Shown here piece after piece: positions 34,349 through 47,400 of a DNA stretch of 64,000 bases. The stretch lies in NCBI GenBank assembly GCA_921293015.1, contig OV121093.1:28034622-28098621 (forward strand), in the 5' to 3' direction. The notes under the pieces are model-generated. The model made no database searches and was not told the DNA's origin. It worked only from the letters and a program-made list of their open reading frames with translations. A program made the position numbers and the translations under genes. The stretch is from Phorcus lineatus. Lineage: Eukaryota > Mollusca > Gastropoda > Trochida > Trochidae. Position 1 is the first letter of the stretch; each line of letters starts with the position of its first letter.

Positions 34349-36010
34349 TTAACCAGATTTAGCAAAAACCGCTAAAGATTTTAAAGCCAAACTTGCCAGT
34401 CTGATAGAGCTGCATGAGAAGAAGTTCTAATAAGATTTTGGGCTTAATCGGAAAAAGCGTTAAAGGCACAGTACCACTCAAAGTTCGAAAACTTAACATG
34501 GCATTTTTTTTTTACAAAATGCATTTAGAGACTTGCAACTTTTTTTAAACGATAGGCAATTACATTTTGAGCAATAAAGTAAATCATGGCAAATTCCTAG
34601 CATGCATAGTTTCGCCGCCTTATTGCATTTTTTACTTGTTGAAATTTCCGGACCCCATGCATCTTTGAGAAACTCTTTAACATTGTAGCTGAGGCATTTG
34701 GAATATCAGGGTGATCTTGAGTTTCATGAAAGTCAAATATTTTTTTCTCAGCAACCCTTCAAACTCGGGCGACTTAGCTCATGTAAGCATGTTCATAGAG
34801 ATAATTCGAAAAGTTAGACTCACAATTGCACAATTGCACCATTTTTTCAGAAATGTTGGAACAGTAAGTGGACTTGACGAAACGGTTAAACAATTGATCG
34901 CGAACAGTCATTTTCGTTCACAATAAACGCTCAAAAAACAGCAAAAATATGTTTGGAAAAAATTAACATGGTCCATTTTTTTAATGCACTTAGAGAATTG
35001 AAACTTGTTTTGAAGTAACCGTAATAACAGTATTTAAAAAAGTCAATCATGACGAAAGTATTATAGTTTTTTCGCATTATCAACTTATTTGTTCTAGATA
35101 TAGGTTTTCAATATTCCAGGGTTCTTGTTACACGATTCAGCCAAAACCGCTAAAGCTATTATAGCCAAACTTGTCAGTCTGATAGAACTTATGAGGAGAA
35201 GCTCCAATAAGCTTTTAGGCTTAATCAGATTAAGCGTTAAAGGCACAGTTCGATCCAAAGTTGAAAAAATTAGCATGTGATTTTTTTTCAAAATGCACTT
35301 AGAGACTTGCAATTTGTTTTAAACGATAGGCAATTACATCACAAGCGAAAAGGTAAAACACGGCAGATTCGTAGCATGCATGGTTTGGCAGCCATATAGC
35401 TTCTTTAGACTTTTTGAAATTTCCAACCCATGCGCCTTTGAGAATCTTCATCTCTAAAGATACTTGCATCTAAGAGCTGAAACTCTCCAATAATGTAGCT
35501 GAGGTATTGGGAATTTAAGGGTGATTTTCACTTCAATGAAAGTCCAATATTTTTTTCTCAGCAACCCTTCAAAAATTGGGCAACATAGCTCAAGTAAGCA
35601 TGTTCAAAGTGAGATTACTCAAAAAGTGAGACTCATAACAGCACCATTTTGACACTTATGTGGACTTGCCGAAACGTTTAAAACGGCGATCGCGAACAGT
35701 CATTTTCCTTCACATAAAGCGATCAAATACAGCTCAAATCATTTGACAGAACTTAACATGGGGTAATTTTTCTTCAAACTAGTTTTGAAGGATGTGCAAT
35801 AACAGTACAAACAAAAAAGTAAATCATGACAAATTCATAAGTAGCATACTTTTTGCACATTATCAACTTCTTTGCAATAACTGCATTTTTTCAGATAAAA
35901 CATGCCGCTGAAGCTTAATGCATGCACCAATCTTTTTTAAATTTTCAGGGAAGCTTGCTAACATCACTATCTTTGTACTGAATGTGCTTTTTTGCGCTGA
36001 ATCCTTCTGT
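34349..36010. repeat. Non-coding tandem repeat, two units of about 780 bp
   Basis: Unit 1 (34349-35127) and unit 2 (35128 to about 35960) share AAAACCGCTAAAG, GCCAAACTTG, AAGCGTTAAAGGCACAGT, GAGACTTGCAA, AAACGATAGGCAATTACAT and TTTTTTTCTCAGCAACCCTT. No coding frame. With GGATTCAGC motifs at both outer edges, it looks like a non-autonomous element or an old satellite dimer. Confidence 0.75.
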
Positions 36011-36023
36011 CGTCGCTTGCGGC

Positions 36024-36095
36024 TATATTTATTATTATTATTATTATTATAATTATTATTATTACTATTATTATTATCATTATTATCATTATTTT
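36024..36095. repeat. (TTA)n microsatellite
   Basis: About 70 bp of TTA/ATT repeat with a few substitutions, directly after the tandem repeat. It may be that element's tail. Confidence 0.9.
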
Positions 36096-38500
36096 ATTTG
36101 TTTTACTTAAAGAAAGCTGTTTTGTTGTTTGATTTTGCTAGGTAATGATGTAACACTGACAAGAGGAAATGTTTTGGGTAGGTAAAAGACATCGGTGCAA
36201 AGGGGCACAAACTGAAAGTTAAAAAAATCATTATCATCAAATCTAGCACTGCCTTGATAAATTAAAAAAAGTACTACAAAACACATTAGAATCAGAAGTC
36301 TTAAAAGTTGTAACAAAGATTTCTTACCACCAGATCTTTAAAATATATAGTAATGGCGTTTGCTTTTTGGCACTTTAACTGCAAATGGCTCATAATATAC
36401 CAATTACATTTTGACTTTTATAATCTTCATGTACCTAATAAAATTTTACATTTTAGGTCAAATACCATGGCAGAAAAATTTGTTTGAAAAACAAGGTTGA
36501 TGTGCACGTGCAGCTTATGTAAATATTGTTTTTTGTGATCAAAACAATTGAACTAGAAATAACATCAGAAAATCTTTATTGATGTATGATAATCAGTGAC
36601 AATGGTTATCGGTCCAAAAATCATCTCATACACAGATATTATTACATCATACACATTTATGAAACACAGGTTGATTCAAGTTCGTCATAAACTATATTAT
36701 CATACAGTGTTGGAATATCTATTTATTTAAATTTTAACAAACCGACTTGTGTCCATAAACAAACCTCTTGACGTTTACCCTAGCTGCACGTGCAGTTCGT
36801 GCATCTCGTGAAGAATTGTCAGAAGTCTAAGAAGTCCTTGACATGTTGTGATTTCTGTCAGTGTGATTGACAGGCTGAAATCAACATAGTTCTCTCTGCA
36901 ACACTTTTCTCGTATATTATATGCTGGTGTAAAAACATCAGTCAGATGAATTGACACTTAGTACCGATTGAGCCGCCTGCTTCGTCTGTGATTTTGCATG
37001 TGTTGCATGCTGTATGCACGTGAGGCACTCTGTCTTTCTTAAGTAACCGAAAAAGCAAGCATAGTTTACTTTTATGACTAGGGAGGTCGGTTGACGTCAC
37101 AGAAAGGGTTGCAAGTGAAGCATGAAGGGATATTTCAGGCTTTTTGAGATTTCCTAATAAAAGAAACAAATATCCCCAAGCCCTTAAAACTACATATATC
37201 ATTAACCTAAACCATTTAGCGCACCATGCAAATAAATAATTTTACAACAAGTCCTAATAATAAATGCAAGACAATCTTGATGTTGATTCCTCCGCTGCTC
37301 ACCTGCGACTGACGATTGTAGCGGCCTCCTCCTACTTATAGGCCGATTAAACATCACGTGACTACTAAGTAAATATGCACGTGTACCACTAATTGTTTTC
37401 CGGAAATAAAATCATCTAAATTCAAATTATGATCATAAAAGTTACATTACGAAAACATTTGGGATTATGTACATGACATTTCTGTGAAAATTATTATGTC
37501 CTGATTCTTGAAGCGAAAGGGTAAACACTATTTTTAAAATAAAATAACCATCTTTTAAATCCAACTGTTAAAATTTTTTAACAAGAGGTACACTAACATC
37601 ACATTTTCATCCCAACCATCGGGAAGCGGGGAGGCATTCACTGCAGACGATATATTGGCCTGACACAGTTGCTGTCCTCAGTCGAACAGGTGAGTAAATT
37701 TGCTTTTCTTGGTCGCTTTGTTGTAACTATTCCTGACTTGGATTACATGAATTTGTTTCTTTCTTTAACCGACCATTACCGATTGCCTAAAGAAAAATTT
37801 TACTTAGAAATGTAATGCACATTTCCCACTGATATCGTGGGGAGCATACATTAATCTGTAACGACCATCATAATTCAATGTGATATGAACGTACTTATCT
37901 CGTATTCTGAATATTTGCTTTCATCATAACAATTTACGTTATCTTTTCATAATTAATTTGGATTCTCCCTGATTGAACAATAGAATTTTACATCGATCGT
38001 AGCAAAATGTTAGAATATTTCTAACTTATGAAATGAGTACTCAATATACCGCTATGCCTATTGTTTACATGGGAACCGGTGATTTCGTACACAAAACGTT
38101 TTCGTACTCATAATAATTCGGGGACATTACTTCTTACATTCTTCTTACAATATTACATAAACATTGTGTAATTCATCAAATGTGCAATTATATTCAGTCA
38201 AGGCGAATGTGCTTTTACTCTTAAATAAATTGATATATTGATGATTATTAATATTGATACATTTCAGTGATTGACAAAACAATAAATTACATGTGCAATA
38301 CATTTTTGTCATACCCTTACATACAAATGAGCTATTGTGTTAACATTTTGTTTTGGGTGTTTTTATCTAAATTTAGGATAGCCCTACATATTGACATACT
38401 ATAATTATAATGACACCTATAAGGGAATGTATGAACTTTGATGTTAGAGAGGAACTTAACCCATATATTTCAACATTGATGTAATTTTAGTTCAATAACT
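36096..38500. other. Non-coding stretch
   Basis: Several short minus-strand frames (36775-36957, 36942-37202) match nothing known. CAGTCGAACAG followed by GTGAGTAAA at about 37680-37700 looks like a splice donor for an unseen plus-strand exon, but there is nothing to join it to. Confidence 0.4.
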
Positions 38501-38616
38501 TTCCGGTGGCGCTGCGCGTATGAGTGGATGCTAGCTCATCTGGCTCTCCAAACCCGCTTAGATAATTGATTAAAATGTCCTCAAAGTAAACGTCTCGGGG
38601 TAAACAACTGTCAGGA

Positions 38617-39430
38617 ATGTCAGGAGCACAGGTTAATCTTGAAGGAGCCATAGACGATGACAGCATACAGACCAGGTCCCATGTCACATCCGAGAAACCA
38701 CCCGGCTCCACACAAACCACGCTACCCGCCATGACACCTACTGAAGGCAAAACGGACAGCGATACGAAAATGAAAGCGTTTATCACAAACTCACTCAAAC
38801 TCCAACCAACTGAGCTTTTAAGTAGAATGGATAGCATGTCAAACGACATGAAAGATTTACATTCTAAAACAAATGACATTCGTCGAGCCGTCAACCAAAA
38901 TGATGAGTAAATTGAGTTTAAATCAGGTCCGAAATGGCTGACATGAAGTCCGAGTTCGAGAAGAAGCTCTTAAGACAGGAGATGTATTCCAGGAAATGTA
39001 ACTCCTCGTTTATGGCATATAGGATGATAAAGATCTGCTCGAGGGCGTGAAAGAGGTTTTTACATCCTTAGGAGGGAAACATGTGGAGTCCATGTTGTTT
39101 GTGAATGTTCATAGACTACCGAGAACCAGCACAGATCAGACAAACTTCAGGGCCGCCATGCCCAAACCTGCAGTGGTGAAGTTTGTTTTAGCAGCGGACC
39201 GACAACGTGTATTCAACGCAGCTCTGAAAGGTTCTTCTTTCATGCTACAAAACAAAATCAGCGTACGAACCGATCTACCTGTCCCTTTGAAAAAGCTTAT
39301 AAACTCAGAAAATCCAGCAAAGTACAGACCCGGATTCAAGAACGTGGGATTGTGCTGACCCTTAAGAACCGAGACAACGCCCACGATAATTGGAGATCGG
39401 TCGATCTTGATGACAAGATCTAATTTGGAT
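38617..39430 (+). pseudogene. L1/Tx1-type LINE ORF1 (RRM protein) relic
   Basis: The frame 38617-38910 gives an acidic N-terminus ending in a coiled-coil-like stretch (LLSRMDSMSNDMKDLHSK). After a stop at 38908 the reading continues in other frames as KKLLRQEMYSRKCN, then 39047-39358: EVFTSLGGKHVESMLFVNVH, RLPRTSTD and VKFVLAADRQRVFNAALKGS. That is the RNA-recognition domain of L1/Tx1 ORF1 proteins (YSRK and VNVHRLP are hallmarks). It ends near 39430, where the DIRS-like relic begins. Confidence 0.7.
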
Positions 39431-39479
39431 CCGAAATTCTCAAGAAAGCCTAATATTGTTCAATGTTTTTTTGGTACTC

Positions 39480-42400
39480 TACTTGCCTGCAGCACTTGGA
39501 CGCTCAACAGGAGAGCTACAAAACTGTTCTATTTTAAGTTCTTTATTATGACTTCTGCCTCGTATAAAATAGTACAGATCTCTCCATGGCTGAATGGGAA
39601 CAGGGTTCTGATTACACAGACGCCGGAGAGGAACGAACCACGGTCGGGCTGGCCACCAGGGGGCGACCAGAAGAAGTCGAAAGACCCGAGTTGTCCCTAT
39701 CTTGGCTACCACCTGAAAGAGGATGGCCGGCGGCGGAAAAGCCTAGGCGTCCCTCCCCTTCCACCCTAACGAGAGCCCGTCTAAGGCCATCGCTCGAGGG
39801 TCTGGTACTGTGGAGACATAAGTCGGTAGCTGATGATTGAGACACGTTGCGATTCAGTTGCCACTCTGTTGCGAGAGGGGCATCGGGTCGCGACAGTGCG
39901 TCCGCCAAGATGTTCTTGGCCCCTCGAAGAGCCGGAACGACACGCGAAGCTAGTTTATTAACCAAGCAGCTGCTGAACTGTCCGTGTGGACTAGTAGACA
40001 GGGGCTTCGCAGGGGGACTAGCCAATGTTGAATGGCTAGGCGGACTGCGTCCAACTCGAGGACATTGATGTGCGAGCTCTTCTCTGACTGAGACCAGACT
40101 CCCGCCACCTGCTCGTGACCCAGATGCGCCCCCACCCTTGAGTGAAAGCGTCTACGAACAGGTGAGCTGAGGGGAGACGAGGCCAAAGAAAAACCCCGGA
40201 GAAAACACTCTTGTCTACCCGCCCAAAGCTAGGAAGCGTTGCAGATCTGGAGTCAGAGCTATGGCGTGACGACACCGCGCCTCCCTGATGTGGGGGCTCA
40301 GGAACACCTGTAACGGGCGGAGGAATAACCTCCCCCTGCGGGTCAGGTCCTGAGCTGATGTTAGCAACCCCAACGCTCTCTGCCACTGACGTAGGGAGAG
40401 TGACGCATCGAGAGTGCGATCCATTAACCAATTGTAACGAGCCATCCGTTCCCTCGTTTTGAACTATCGGAACAGCTTAGTGTCTAGGAAAACCCCTAAG
40501 AACTTCTGACGAGTCGCCGGGATCAAGTTCGACTTCTCTAAGTTCACCTACCATCCTAGACGACGGAACAGGTCTATCGTGAACCTGAGCTGTGCCTCAA
40601 GAACGACGGGAGTACGGTTGTGAGCGAGCCCATCGTTCCAATGTTCCAAGGTTAGTTGGAGCCGGTCCCGTGACAAGGGACACTCCCTTGGAGCACCAGT
40701 AAGAGGAGGAGGAGACGAGACGGGAATGCGGAAGTCCTGACGCAGTATTCGACAATCGAACGGTTCTAAACGTAACTGCTCCCAGTTGCTGACAAAGCAC
40801 TGAAGCCGACCCCCCACGACGGAACGAGCGGAGGAGGAAGCTGAGGGTGTGACCACGAGTGACTTCCTCCTTCTGAGAGGTACGGCCCTCGGCCCCAGGA
40901 TGGGGGGGCTTGGGAGATTGCTGACTTATGGATCCGCGGCCACGACCTCCCCGCCGAAAGTCAGCCCTGGCTTCCTTAGGGGTAGATTGACCCTGCCCAT
41001 GACCCTGATGGTAGTTAGCCGTCACTCTTTAAGTACCTCGGGGATACGACCCCCAAAGAGAAATTCCGAGTTGGCTGGGGCCTGCCGGAGGAAAGCTCTC
41101 TGGTCGGGGCAGAACGATGCAAGTGGTTGTCCCCACGCAGACTCGTACCCCCTGACGCTATACGCGACGCCGATAGCATGATATGCGCGAGGAGCACCGG
41201 GTCACCCAACTCCATGTCTCCATGTCTGCCCGCTTGGCAGGTGAACGTCACGTGATTTCCCAACCCCAACACTGTGCGAGCATCTCTGTCGAGATGCGTG
41301 AGCTGCTCATCAGTAACGCAATGGGGTGCGTCGGGGGAAATCAAGCGAGACGAACCCTGATCGAGAGCAGGCGGGACAAGTTGAAAGGGAGCCGGCGCTT
41401 GTCAGACACTACTAACGGTGGTAGCAGACGGTTAGGATCAGCAGACGAGATGACATGCTCCATAACCTCCGCAGCGTCCAGCAGGAGCCTGTAAGGAGGA
41501 AGATCGAGGTGTGGAGGTGTGTCCCCATCACCACTAAAGGAAGCCCTCCTGGCCACCGACGAGCGAGGTCCCGAGACGCGGACCTGACTGAGTGGTACCT
41601 CAGCAAACGAAGTCACTTCAGTCAACATGGCGATGACCCCGTACCTCCGCATCTTCCACTATACTGATGAATGGAGGGTCGGTTACGGCCATCCGAGTCC
41701 GGAGAGGAGTCACGAGTCGGTGACACCACCGTGATACGACGCATGGGGGAAGAAGCGAAGCCAAACCGGAGTCCCTTAAGAGAGCGTGACGCGAGTCATG
41801 TGACACGCTGTCCCCCTCTGAGTCTCGACCTATCGTAGTAGCGGGAGCGGTACGGCTTGGTGACCCCACCGGACCCAATCGAGCATCCAGCAGAAAAGAT
41901 ACCATGTCCTTTACGGACGCAAGAAGCAGCTCCGGTTTGAACTTGTCAAACTTAGCTGTCTTCTTCTTCTTTTTGCTCTTGGGAGTAGTGGGTTCGACGA
42001 CTTTAAGCCTCAGCGGAGACGTACAACTCTCACCCTCTCGACACGAAAGGGGGACAGAGAGGGACGAGCTCCAGAGCGAGAGCAGGAAGAACCACGAGGT
42101 GAGAGGGAGTCCATCGAGCCCCTACCGGATTCTGCTCTTCCGGAAACTCCTGGTCAAACTCATCCGTCCGTTCGTTGATTACTACATCCATCCACGAATA
42201 GGAGAAAACTCTCGATCGCGACCCGATTCACCTGTCGGAGCTGTTCGCTTCAACACATAAGCCCTACCAGTAACGGACTTGCGAATGACCGAAACGTAGG
42301 CCTTGAAGTCTGAAGGCGAGAGAGGGGCACACTCCTTGCAACGAAACCCCTCCTCACACAAGTCATTACACTTTCTTCACAGCAAGTGCGGGTCCTTGTT
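39480..42400 (-). pseudogene. DIRS-like retrotransposon relic, GC-rich
   Basis: Minus strand. Gag-like broken frames occupy 41015-42400, including a Cys-rich patch (CNDLCEEGFRCKEC) near 42310-42370. The pre-RT motif VGGRLQCFVSNWEQL with FRIPVSSPPPL is at 40700-40810. The RT core is largely deleted; only its end survives (LFRRLGW, then FLGVFLDTKL). Next come LRQWQRALGLLTSAQ and GRLFLRPLQV at 40215-40445. RNase H follows at 39850-40170: FVDAFTQGWG, INVLELDAVRLAI, LLVHTDSSAAAWLIN and NILADALSR. WWPARPWFVPL is near 39640-39700. No tyrosine recombinase is seen. This arrangement is diagnostic of DIRS-type elements. Multiple frame changes make it inactive. Confidence 0.75.
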
Positions 42401-42513
42401 AGCAACTTCCGACCTCCGCATTGTGTACAAAACCGAAGTACATTGCGAAGCTAATACGGAGTTAGTCGACAAGACGAACAAGGCGAAACCAGCAAGTGAA
42501 GACTGGAGACCAG

Positions 42514-42904
42514 GTGAGTGCCAGTCGAGTAACTGATGTGAGCTAGATGAGGTGAGTGACAGTCGAGTCACTCACGCGAGCTAGACGAGGTGAGTGACAT
42601 TTGAATCACTGAGTCACGACGCATGAAAGCCGGACCAGGTGAGTGACAGTCGAGTCACTAACGTGCGCTAGACGAGGTGAGTGACAGTCGAGTCACTGAC
42701 GTGCGCTAGCCGAGGTGAGCGATAGTCGAGTCACTGACGTGCGCTATACGAGGTGATTGAAAGTCGAGTCCCTTATGCGAGCTAGACGAGGTGAGTGAAA
42801 GTCAAGTCACTTACGCGAGCTAGACGAGGTGAGTGACAGTCGAGTCACTGACGTGCGCTAGCCGAGGTGAGTGACAGTCGAGCCACTGACGTGAGCTAGA
42901 CGAG
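42514..42904. repeat. 38-bp minisatellite, 10 units
   Basis: The unit is GTGAGTGACAGTCGAGTCAC followed by TGACGTGCGCTAGACGAG. GTGAGTGAC...GTCACT gives each unit a partial palindrome. The third unit is longer (about 49 bp). It lies upstream, in the sense of transcription, of the DIRS gag region. Confidence 0.95.
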
Positions 42905-42984
42905 GAGCCCCTGACACTAAGCAGCAAACCCTTCCGATAGCTAACCACTCCAAACAGAACAAGTGTGAAGACTCACAAAACGTA

Positions 42985-43113
42985 GGAGGGTCAGACTACC
43001 GGAGGGTCCGACTAACGTAGGGTCAGACTACCGGAGGGTCAGACTACCGGAAGGTCCGACTATCGTAGGGTCAGACTACCGGAGGGTCCGACTACCGGAG
43101 GGTCCGAGCTGTC
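42985..43113. repeat. 16-bp minisatellite, 8 units
   Basis: Units of GGAGGGTCAGACTACC with A/C and CC/AC variants; the last unit has one extra base. Confidence 0.95.
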
Positions 43114-43151
43114 GGAAGACCCATCTGACACTAGACAATGAAAAAACTGCC

Positions 43152-43230
43152 GGAGGCCGTACGAACCAAGCAGTCACCCGAAGAAGCCGGAAGGTGGAGG
43201 CCGTACGACCCAAGCAGTCACCCGACGAAG
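43152..43230. repeat. 44-bp direct repeat, about 1.8 units
   Basis: GGAGGCCGTACG...CCAAGCAGTCACCCG occurs at 43152 and again at 43196, with a period of 44 bp. It is the third array in the same 700-bp stretch. Confidence 0.9.
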
Positions 43231-44440
43231 GAGAGAGAAAGCAAGAGACACGAGTTGCACGTGCAGAGCATGCAGCTTCAAGCTTGGTAGCGCCCAGCCT
43301 AGCACATGTCAACAAGGTCACTCACTCACTAAAACCTACAATTAACAACAAACAAATATAATGACGAGCGTGTAGATAAGGCGTAACAACAAACCCTTTA
43401 ATTGAATACGAAGTAAGGTTAGCAAAAGCAGCGAAGAATAACGCTTAAAATGCCTAGAGTCGAGAGCGAAAACATAAACAACTGTCTTGCTCTACAACTG
43501 AGAGGAGAGTGCAGGCTTCTGGGAGTGACGTCACGAGACCACTGACTTACCGCCCTTGGAGGGGGATTTTACGCATCCCTTACTCCACTGTTTCAAGTTT
43601 CGTCTGTGGTAATAAGGTTGAAATAAAGCATGCCTAGAGGAGGCAGGCATAGTAGGTCTAGTCAACAGATATGTATTTGAATAATAATATACAACTTTTT
43701 GTTAAATAAGGACATTTCATGTGTGCTAGATTTGTTCTAATTGAGAAACACTACACAGTGCGCTTAGAACCCGCTTGCTTGTTTACAAACAAACTCTTAC
43801 ACGTGTTGTGCTATTTTTAGACAACATGCAACGGGAAATGACGTCCAAAACCGGATGTTTTCCAAAACTGCATGAAACTTGTGATTGACTAGTGTGTGAC
43901 TGTCTTTAGTTAAATCATTGATTATTTATGTTTAGTTAGGATTTTATGTGTATGAATCACTGATTTATAATCCTTTATTGCACAACATATATCTCTGTTC
44001 TGTTAGGCGTTTTCCGACACCATGAAAATTTAATATAAGCCTATGATCTAATGATCTACATATGCATACTTTTATACATACAGCTACATCTATGCACCTT
44101 GGCATAACAATATTTTTGGGGTTGTTTGTAGACCACAGCAGTGTGTCGCCTTTTTCTTTGCTTTCCATTCTTGTTAACTCTTTTCTACCCTTTTTATGGC
44201 TCTATCTTGAAAACCAATGTTCCCATCACCTGTATGTATTTCATGTGGTATATATCTGTCTGTTTTAATCTCCCAGCAAAGGTAGAAACATGTCAATACT
44301 TTGATTATTCAAACCATCGTTTCCCAGCATATTATACTTTATCTCTGAAACTATTGTATATATTCAACTTAAGCACTGCCCTGCCATTTGGTATTTCTAT
44401 TTACCCCATGACAATTTATGCCATTTTTCACCATAAATGA
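43231..44440. other. Spacer between the DIRS-like relic and LINE ORF2
   Basis: GC content falls from DIRS-like to genomic AT-rich background near 43650. Nothing coding is recognised; the plus-strand frames at 44062-44440 match no family. Confidence 0.4.
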
Positions 44441-44465
44441 TGACGAACAATATAAAAAAATCAAA

Positions 44466-47400
44466 ATGATTTCAGCAAATTGTAGAGGACTTGGGGATAA
44501 AAAGAAAAGAAGAGAAGTCATGAATATTTATAGAAAAGGGTACTATTCAGTTATCTGTCTACAATATATTCGCTTAGCTAAAGATGACATAAATATAATG
44601 AGAAATGAATGGGGTTTACAAAGTAACAATTGAAGATGAAAATGGGAATTTTATTAATGCAGATATTACTATTGAAGAAACAAGTTTTAGATTAACAAAC
44701 TTGTATGTACCAAACAATGATGCTCCTGATTTCTACATGAACTTTTTCAAAAATATTTTGTCCTTTGATAATGATTCATTAGTTATGGCAGGAGATTGGA
44801 ACCTTGTTTTGGGCCTTTCAGTTGATATAGAAAATTACAAACACTTAAATAGTCCTAAATCTTGAGATATTGTAAAAGAACATTTACAGAACTATAACCT
44901 TTTTCATGTGTGGAGAGAATTAAACAAAGATACCAAAAGAATCCACGAAAACAAGCCAGATTAGATTTTTTCCTCATATCACAAGATATTTTGTTATATT
45001 ACTTTGAACTCTGATATCTTACTTGGATATAAAACTGATCATTCAGCCATTTCATTAACTCTCTCAAATACAATCAATCAAACAAGAGTTTAGGGTTATT
45101 GGAAATTTAATACTTCAACACCCTGAATATAGTAATTTGATAAAAAAAAAACACTAAAAGAAACAATCAATGAATATTCTCAAAATAATGAAACTGTAAA
45201 CATTGCTGTTGATCAAAACAATTATGAAATTAAGCTTAAAATAAGCGATACGCTCTTCTTAGAAACATTTATAATCAAAGTTAGAGGTAAAACTATTTGT
45301 TTTGCATCTTTTCTGAAAAAATGAAAAATAAATAAGACTGAGGAATTAGAGACAAGAATAAAGGATAGTGAAGACAATATTAGAAAAGACTTTCAAATTA
45401 TTGATGAGGCTATGCTAGCAAAACTCTCAAAATATAAAAAAAATAATTAGAGCAGATAAAGGAGGAGGAATTAAGAGCCATTCAGATTAGAAACAGAATT
45501 ATGTGGTGTGAAGAAGGGGAAAAACCAACTAAATATTTCTGTAACCTAGAGAATAGATCTTATGTTAGCAAATCTATCAATAAGATTATTACAGATAAAA
45601 ATGAGGAGATAACTGACTGTAACGCTATCTTAACACAATTGAAAACTTTTTATGAGAAACTTTATGCTGCCAATAGTGACATGGAGGAAAATAGTGCAGC
45701 ATATCGAAACTCCATCACTTAATGATAAAATGCGAAATGATCTAGAAAAAGAAACTGATATGGATGAAATCTCTTTTGCAGTTAAAAATATGGAAAACAA
45801 CAAGAGTTCAGGTATCGATGGTTTCCCCATTGATTTAATTAAATTCTTTTGGTATGACTTGAAAACATGGGTTTACAGATGTGTTAAGAATGTGTCATCC
45901 AAAAATGAGCTATCCATGACATTGAAAAGAGGAGTTATCTCATGCATACCTAAAGCCAATAAAGATAGAACTCAGCTGTTTTGAATAGATTCAAGGTATA
46001 TTTGAGTGTATCGTTTTCAATTTCATTTAATGATTACTACCTTTTATATTCAATTAAAATATATGCTCCCTGACCGGACAGTTACTTCCGGTATTTGCGG
46101 CATGGTGCAAAGAAACGTACGTGGTCGGGTTATTAGTTTGTTTAATGTTGTTGTCTGTTCGCAGCTTGGAAAGATGCACTCTTAATGTGAATATCATTAT
46201 TTGATGCGTAGACTTTGATGATATATGTATCTAATGTTTAAAGTGTCTAAAAATATTGAATTTATGATGATTTTGTCATGCCGCACATAGCGGTAATTTT
46301 GCCTAGGACAATTCCATTTCATTTACGTAGGGGTATTTACTATTTGAGGCTTATTTGAGTAGAAATTGAGAGATATTGCTGTTATTTAGTGTTTTCTGTG
46401 CATTTATTTTGAATTATGATTTCCAAAGATTTATAACTCAAAACTAGACATCTTTACATTTGATTTTAGCGTCACAAAGATAATGTACAACCTGTCACCC
46501 CTAATTACGGAAGGTTTCATTTTGTATGCGAGCCGTCCTTATAGTGCATTGTTTACAGTGTTACACGATGCAAGCGTGTAGTATCTTGTAGAATTTATTG
46601 AGTGGATTTTAAAGAGAGTTTACATTTGAATTCAATTTATATTATTGCTCATTGACAAGAAATAGTTTTTAGATGAAACATAGGTATTAATTCTGGAATT
46701 TTAAAGTTTTATTAATCTTTATATTTTGCTTATATTTACATGAGTTATGGTTATTTGAAGAGGGCTTAATTATAGCCATAGTTTGAGACTTGTATAATGT
46801 AGGTTTCAAAAAGATCATTTTAACAAAATAATTTGAATGTTTGAGAAAATTACCATATTTTACCATTGTAACTAAGTAGATTGTCTTTGTACTTTCAGAA
46901 TTTTTCGTTTATGCCTGAACTAAGGGAAAAGAAATAATGAAGACACAAGCTTCGAACTTCTTGTTACTTGTTTCAAACCATCAGCTAAAAAATTGGAGAC
47001 CAATTTCACTTTTGAACGCCTTCTATAAAATAATAAGTGCTTCTATAACAAACCGTTTAAAAAAACTTTAGATCTACTAATACATGATAATCAAACTGGT
47101 TTTATTCCAGGTAGAACTATTGGCGAAAACGCAAGATTGTTATATGACATTGTGTTTGAAACAAAGAAGAGAAATATGCCAGGATTACTTATTCTTATGG
47201 ATTTCAAAAAAGCTTTGATACAGTGTCAAAAGACTTTATCAATTTAGTGTTGAAAAAGTTTGGTTTTGGTTCACAAATAATCCGCTGGATAAATATACTT
47301 ACATATAAAACAACTTCATGCGTAATACAAAATGGCCATTTATCTGAACTCTTTGAAAATGAAAGGGGTTGTAAACAAAGTGATCCCTTATCACCATATT

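Noticed and set aside
37297..37345. Minus-strand TATA-like box (CTATAAG) followed by a GTGAGC donor
   Set aside because: The donor would fall only a few bases after the expected start site, and no downstream exon was found.
39586..42260. Several long plus-strand open frames
   Set aside because: They are antisense to the GC-rich DIRS-like coding region, whose RNase H and pre-RT motifs are on the minus strand.
42514..43113. Regular short repeats resembling a CRISPR array
   Set aside because: Units abut without unique spacers, differ only by substitutions, and lie in a eukaryotic retroelement. They are minisatellites.
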